Shown: positions 7,554 to 9,268 of the stretch, in pieces | Numbering within the stretch: position 1 is the stretch's first letter | How the letters are laid out: every line of letters begins with the position of its first letter | Assembly: GCA_035760645.1 (NCBI GenBank) | Contig: DASTSO010000096.1 | Location: 1-9,268 of the forward strand | From: DASSTY01 sp035760645 | GTDB taxonomy: Bacteria > Gemmatimonadota > Gemmatimonadetes > Gemmatimonadales > GWC2-71-9 | Direction of reading: 5' to 3' | DNA length: 9,268 nt | Program-made: the position numbers and the translations under genes | The notes under the pieces: generated by a model | Seen by the model: the letters and a program-made list of their open reading frames with translations, nothing else | Databases searched by the model: none | What the model was told of the DNA's origin: nothing

Positions 7554-7701
7554 GATCACGGCGATGCGAGGACGAAGGCGGGTGAACGATCCGGGCAGCG
7601 TTGCAAGTGCCGCGCCTCGCGGGAGTTCGGCAGCTTCTCCTCTATCAACGACAGGGCGCGTGCCCGGGTGCCCCGCGGGGCTGCCGCATTTCGGGACCGG
7701 A

Positions 7702-7722
7702 CGGGGCAAGTTGCCCGCCCCG
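7702..7722. promoter_or_regulatory. Palindrome around GGGCAAGTTGCCC
   Basis: GGGCAA and TTGCCC flank one base at 7704-7716. An alternative stem pairs CGGGGC (7702-7707) with GCCCCG (7717-7722). It lies in the divergent intergenic region and could be an operator or a small hairpin. Nothing assigns it to a known regulator. Confidence 0.3.
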
Positions 7723-7760
7723 CCGGGCCGGGCGGAGGTCGGCGGGCGGGCTGCCGTGGT

Positions 7761-7775
7761 GACCGAAAATCGGTC
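7761..7775. promoter_or_regulatory. Operator-like palindrome upstream of the SWIM promoter
   Basis: GACCGA and TCGGTC form perfect 6-base arms around AAA. The site ends 10 bases before the -35 hexamer of the SWIM promoter, where activators and some repressors commonly bind. The AT-rich centre stands out in a GC-rich context. Confidence 0.4.
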
Positions 7776-7785
7776 CATCCGGCAC

Positions 7786-7814
7786 TCGACTTCCGGCCCC
7801 TTTCGGGCTATATT
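7786..7814 (+). promoter_or_regulatory. Sigma70-type promoter for the SWIM gene
   Basis: TCGACT at 7786-7791 matches 4 of 6 positions of TTGACA. TATATT at 7809-7814 matches 5 of 6 of TATAAT. The spacer is exactly 17 bases. Transcription would begin near 7821, giving a leader of about 54 bases before the SWIM ATG. It is the best promoter in the window. Confidence 0.65.
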
Positions 7815-7836
7815 TGGGAGCAATCAAGAACATACG

Positions 7837-7878
7837 ATGCAACGAGTTGGACCATTTCGGCAGGTGGTGGACGCATGA
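7837..7878 (+). CDS. Possible 13-codon leader ORF overlapping the SWIM start
   Basis: An ATG at 7837 opens a 13-residue frame (MQRVGPFRQVVDA) whose TGA at 7876-7878 overlaps the SWIM ATG in an ATGA junction. It lies wholly inside the predicted transcript and is the first ATG after the promoter. The arrangement would permit translational coupling. There is no clear ribosome site at normal spacing (GGGAG is 16 bases away and probably upstream of the transcription start), so translation is unproven. Confidence 0.3.
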   Translation: MQRVGPFRQVVDA

Positions 7879-8165
7879 TTCCGGCGATCGATTTCGAGGC
7901 CGCGGGCGGGGTGGACCTCGCCCGCCTGGAGCGGAGCCTCGAGCTGGGGGTGGAGCGCGTGGGCGACGGCCGGTTCCGGGTGACCGGCGGCGCCCAGGAG
8001 CACTGGGTGGACCTCTACACCACGGCGCACCCGCGCTGCGACTGCGGCGACCATCTCTGGCGCGAGCAGGTCTGCAAGCACATCCTCGCCGCGCTCCTGC
8101 GCGAGGGGAACGAGGTGGTGGTGCGCTCGCTCGGGGGGATGGTCCGGCGGCTGAAGGCCGCCTAG
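7875..8165 (+). CDS. Small stand-alone SWIM zinc-finger protein
   Basis: This 96-residue protein carries a SWIM motif, CxC...CxH: Cys55-Asp-Cys57, then Cys67-Lys-His69. SWIM is a zinc-binding module thought to bind nucleic acid or protein, usually found within larger proteins such as SWI2/SNF2 ATPases and transposases. Here it stands alone. The N-terminal half (DLARLERSLELGVERVGDGRFRV) looks like a small helix-plus-strand module leading into HWVDLYTTAHPRCDCGDH, and a basic tail (MVRRLKAA) ends the protein. A GGTGGTGG tract 4 bases before the ATG can act as ribosome site, and a good promoter lies upstream. The hslR-like gene follows after 28 bases. No ATPase or transposase partner is visible, so its target is unknown. 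Confidence 0.85.
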   Translation: MIPAIDFEAAGGVDLARLERSLELGVERVGDGRFRVTGGAQEHWVDLYTTAHPRCDCGDHLWREQVCKHILAALLREGNEVVVRSLGGMVRRLKAA

Positions 8166-8180
8166 GCGGGCCGGCCCGCC
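8165..8180. terminator. Perfect GC palindrome at the SWIM stop
   Basis: GGCGGGCCGGCCCGCC is a perfect 16-bp palindrome with no loop, starting on the last base of the SWIM stop codon and followed by TATCTTT. It may attenuate SWIM transcription before the next gene. The lack of loop and T-run makes it a weak terminator, and the following AT-rich bases may be a promoter instead. Confidence 0.3.
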
Positions 8181-8186
8181 TATCTT
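8181..8186 (+). promoter_or_regulatory. Candidate -10 for a leaderless hslR mRNA
   Basis: TATCTT (4 of 6 to TATAAT, fits TANNNT) is followed by exactly 7 bases (TCCCGCC) and the hslR ATG at 8194. No Shine-Dalgarno sequence is present. The spacing equals that before the kinase ATG at 5035. No -35 is visible. Confidence 0.45.
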
Positions 8187-8193
8187 TCCCGCC

Positions 8194-8655
8194 ATGCCTC
8201 CCTCCCCTCCCCCCGACCGCGTCCGGCTCGACAAGTGGCTCTGGGCGGCCCGTTTCTACAAGACGCGCTCGCTCGCCGTGGAGGCGATCGAGGGCGGCAA
8301 GGTGAGCGTCAACGGCGACAAGGCGAAACGCGCGAAGCTCTTGCAAGTCGGCGACGAAGTGCGGGTGCGGCAGGGCCCGTACGAGCACGTCGTCGAGGTG
8401 CGGGGGCTGTCGGAGCGGCGGGGCCCGGCGAGCGAGGCGGCGACGCTCTACGAGGAGCGGCCCGAGAGCCGGGCGCGACGCGAGGAGATCGCCGAGCGGC
8501 TGCGCGCGGCGGGACCGGCGCTGGGGTGGGAGAAGGGCCGGCCCACGAAGCGCGACCGGCGGCAGATCGAGCGCTTCCGGGGCCGCTTCGACGGCCGCTC
8601 CGACGGCCGCTCCCACGGCCGCTCCGACGGCCCCGCCGAGCCGGACGAAGGCTGA
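8194..8655 (+). CDS. hslR: Hsp15/HslR-like S4-domain RNA-binding protein
   Basis: The product has 153 residues. Residues about 9-70 form the S4 RNA-binding domain, with RLDKWLWAARFYKTRSLA, the typical Hsp15 opening, followed by GGKVSVNGDKAK and VGDEVRVRQG. Further on, GRPTKRDRRQIERF matches the conserved C-terminal Hsp15 segment. E. coli Hsp15 is a heat-shock protein that binds free 50S subunits carrying stalled nascent chains and helps recycle them. The last 25 residues differ from the usual family and consist of Gly-Arg-Ser-Asp-type repeats from a 12-base tandem repeat. It lies 28 bases after the SWIM gene on the same strand, so it may be co-transcribed, or may start from its own leaderless promoter. 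No heat-shock promoter signature is evident. Confidence 0.88.
   Translation: MPPSPPPDRVRLDKWLWAARFYKTRSLAVEAIEGGKVSVNGDKAKRAKLLQVGDEVRVRQGPYEHVVEVRGLSERRGPASEAATLYEERPESRARREEIAERLRAAGPALGWEKGRPTKRDRRQIERFRGRFDGRSDGRSHGRSDGPAEPDEG
8581..8628 (+). repeat. Four 12-bp tandem repeats in the hslR 3' end
   Basis: Four in-frame copies of GGCCGCTCCGAC, two of them with one change (8581-8592 and 8605-8616), encode repeating GRFD/GRSD/GRSH units. A partial fifth copy (GGCC) follows. The tract extends the basic tail of the S4 protein and is likely to vary in copy number between strains by slippage. Confidence 0.85.
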
Positions 8656-8662
8656 GGGACCC

Positions 8663-8686
8663 CCGGGCGCCCCGGGCCCCGGTTTT
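8663..8686 (+). terminator. Weak terminator candidate after hslR
   Basis: CCGGG (8663-8667) can pair with CCCGG (8678-8682) around a 10-base GC-rich loop, followed at once by TTTT. It starts 8 bases after the hslR stop. The stem is short and the T-run brief, so it is only a candidate. Confidence 0.3.
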
Positions 8687-8806
8687 GCAAGTAGATCCAC
8701 GAGAGCCGACACCCTTCCGTACCCCCGACCGCAATCGGCATGACCTCGAGGCACGAACGCCCCGCCACGGGCGTCCGTGTCCCGGCAGCATCCCCGGAGC
8801 TTCGAC

Positions 8807-9268
8807 GTGTCGTTCCGCTCGACCCGCTGGCGGCGCCGCCTGCCGTCCGCTCTCCGCACCGCCGCCCTCGTCGTCGCGGGCAGCGGCGCGCTCGGCGCCT
8901 GCGCCCTGCCGGGCGCCGCGCCGGGGCCGGTCCCGCTGCAGCGCGCATGGCCGGTGGCCCAGGCGCCGATCTACCGCGAGTGGTGGGCCCGCACCGAGGC
9001 CTGCTCCGGCCACCGCGGCAACCTCGACGAGGTGCGCTTCTACGCCGTGGACGACGTGGACGGCCAGATCTACCTCGGCAACCAGCGCGCCCTCGCCTGG
9101 TGGGTGCGCGACGGCAACCGGATCTATCTCCCGCAGGGCGCCCTGCTCGACGAGATGCTCGTGCGGCACGAGATGCTGCACGCCCTCACCCAGGCGGCCC
9201 ACCACCCCACCGAGTCCTTCGTCCGCCGCTGCCACGTCGCCAGCGCCCGCACCTGGCAGGACTCGACG
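8807..9268 (+). CDS. Secreted HExxH metallopeptidase-like lipoprotein (3' end outside window)
   Basis: The 154 visible codons run off the right edge. The GTG at 8807 is chosen because GGAG lies 7 bases upstream; another in-frame GTG at 8777 has no such site. The N-terminus has an Arg-rich start (RSTRWRRR), a hydrophobic stretch (ALVVAGSGALGAC) and a likely lipidated Cys32, so the product is exported. After a Pro/Ala linker, a compact domain begins: WWARTEACSGHRGNLDEVRF (about 59-78), then HEMLHAL with His121-Glu122-x-x-His125, the zinc-binding and catalytic HExxH signature. The third zinc ligand would lie beyond the visible part or in the segment after 140. I do not recognise a named family; similar W...E.CSG...HExxH lipoproteins are uncharacterised as far as I know. 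A zinc peptidase role is inferred from the motif alone. Confidence 0.75.
   Translation, partial: MSFRSTRWRRRLPSALRTAALVVAGSGALGACALPGAAPGPVPLQRAWPVAQAPIYREWWARTEACSGHRGNLDEVRFYAVDDVDGQIYLGNQRALAWWVRDGNRIYLPQGALLDEMLVRHEMLHALTQAAHHPTESFVRRCHVASARTWQDST

Larger units (their letters stand above)
7554..7874. other. Divergent intergenic region between transglycosylase and SWIM genes
   Basis: These 321 bases hold no credible full gene. The visible content is two palindromes (7702-7722 and 7761-7775), a sigma70-like promoter reading right (7786-7814) and a short upstream ORF (7837-7878). I find no convincing -35/-10 pair reading left for the transglycosylase. TTGATA and TTGCAA occur on the minus strand near 7645 and 7605, but neither has a -10 at proper spacing. 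Confidence 0.6.

Noticed and set aside
7560..7823. An N-terminal extension of the transglycosylase up to 7823.
   Set aside because: The extension would place about 90 residues before a normal signal peptide and lipobox, and it overlaps the divergent promoter region.
4944..8165. A plus-strand open frame of about 1070 codons ending with the SWIM gene.
   Set aside because: Everything before 7875 is antisense to the transglycosylase or intergenic and has no domain signal. The promoter and ribosome site place the SWIM start at 7875.
7602..8692. Recurring TTGCAAGT strings near 7602, 8341 and 8685.
   Set aside because: One copy is inside the hslR coding frame and the spacing is irregular, so chance is the simplest explanation.
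7645..9235. Minus-strand open frames across the SWIM, hslR and metallopeptidase genes.
   Set aside because: They are low-complexity Arg/Ala/Pro/Gly shadows of the three plus-strand genes, which show clear motifs.
1..9268. CRISPR arrays, insertion sequences, attachment sites, tRNA or rRNA genes.
   Set aside because: No spaced identical repeats, transposase motifs, terminal inverted repeats or tRNA-like cloverleafs were seen. The repeats found are short tandem or intergenic ones.

Overview
This is a very GC-rich bacterial window with conventional, fairly dense gene order and no phage, IS, CRISPR, tRNA or rRNA signal. The gene types fit a soil or sediment Gram-negative lineage: DUF4142 lipoproteins, a multi-PAS hybrid kinase, a lipid-anchored Slt70-type transglycosylase, a stand-alone SWIM protein, an Hsp15-like S4 protein and a secreted HExxH protein. 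The style resembles Gemmatimonadota, but this is an inference from composition and gene types, not from a marker gene.

Layout. Four genes read leftward on the minus strand. From right to left they are a lytic transglycosylase (7553-5181), a hybrid sensor histidine kinase with five PAS domains, a GAF domain and a C-terminal receiver (5035-1403), and two tandem DUF4142 lipoproteins (1247-486, and 456 running off the left edge). Three genes read rightward: a 96-residue SWIM zinc-finger protein (7875-8165), an Hsp15/HslR-like S4 RNA-binding protein (8194-8655), and a partial secreted HExxH metallopeptidase-like protein (8807 running off the right edge). The transglycosylase and SWIM genes are divergent across a 321-base intergenic region. 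That region carries a good sigma70-type promoter for the SWIM gene and two operator-like palindromes.

How the parts may work together. The transglycosylase remodels peptidoglycan at the envelope. The DUF4142 proteins and the HExxH protein are predicted exported lipoproteins, so much of the window concerns the cell envelope. The kinase has no transmembrane segment and would sense a cytoplasmic signal (ligand, redox or light cannot be distinguished). No DNA-binding response regulator lies beside it, so its output partner is unknown. The SWIM and HslR genes, 28 bases apart, form a possible nucleic-acid-related pair.

The most interesting non-coding signals are: (1) two genes without a Shine-Dalgarno sequence, each with a TANNNT hexamer exactly 7 bases before its ATG, the layout expected for leaderless mRNAs; (2) a perfect 13-bp terminator hairpin flanked by two opposed G-rich arms between the transglycosylase and the kinase; (3) three GTGCAC sites spaced exactly 24 and 48 bases apart ahead of the DUF4142 pair; and (4) a 13-codon upstream ORF overlapping the SWIM start in an ATGA junction. 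I see no clear new multi-gene system. The novelty is in regulation and in poorly characterised families.
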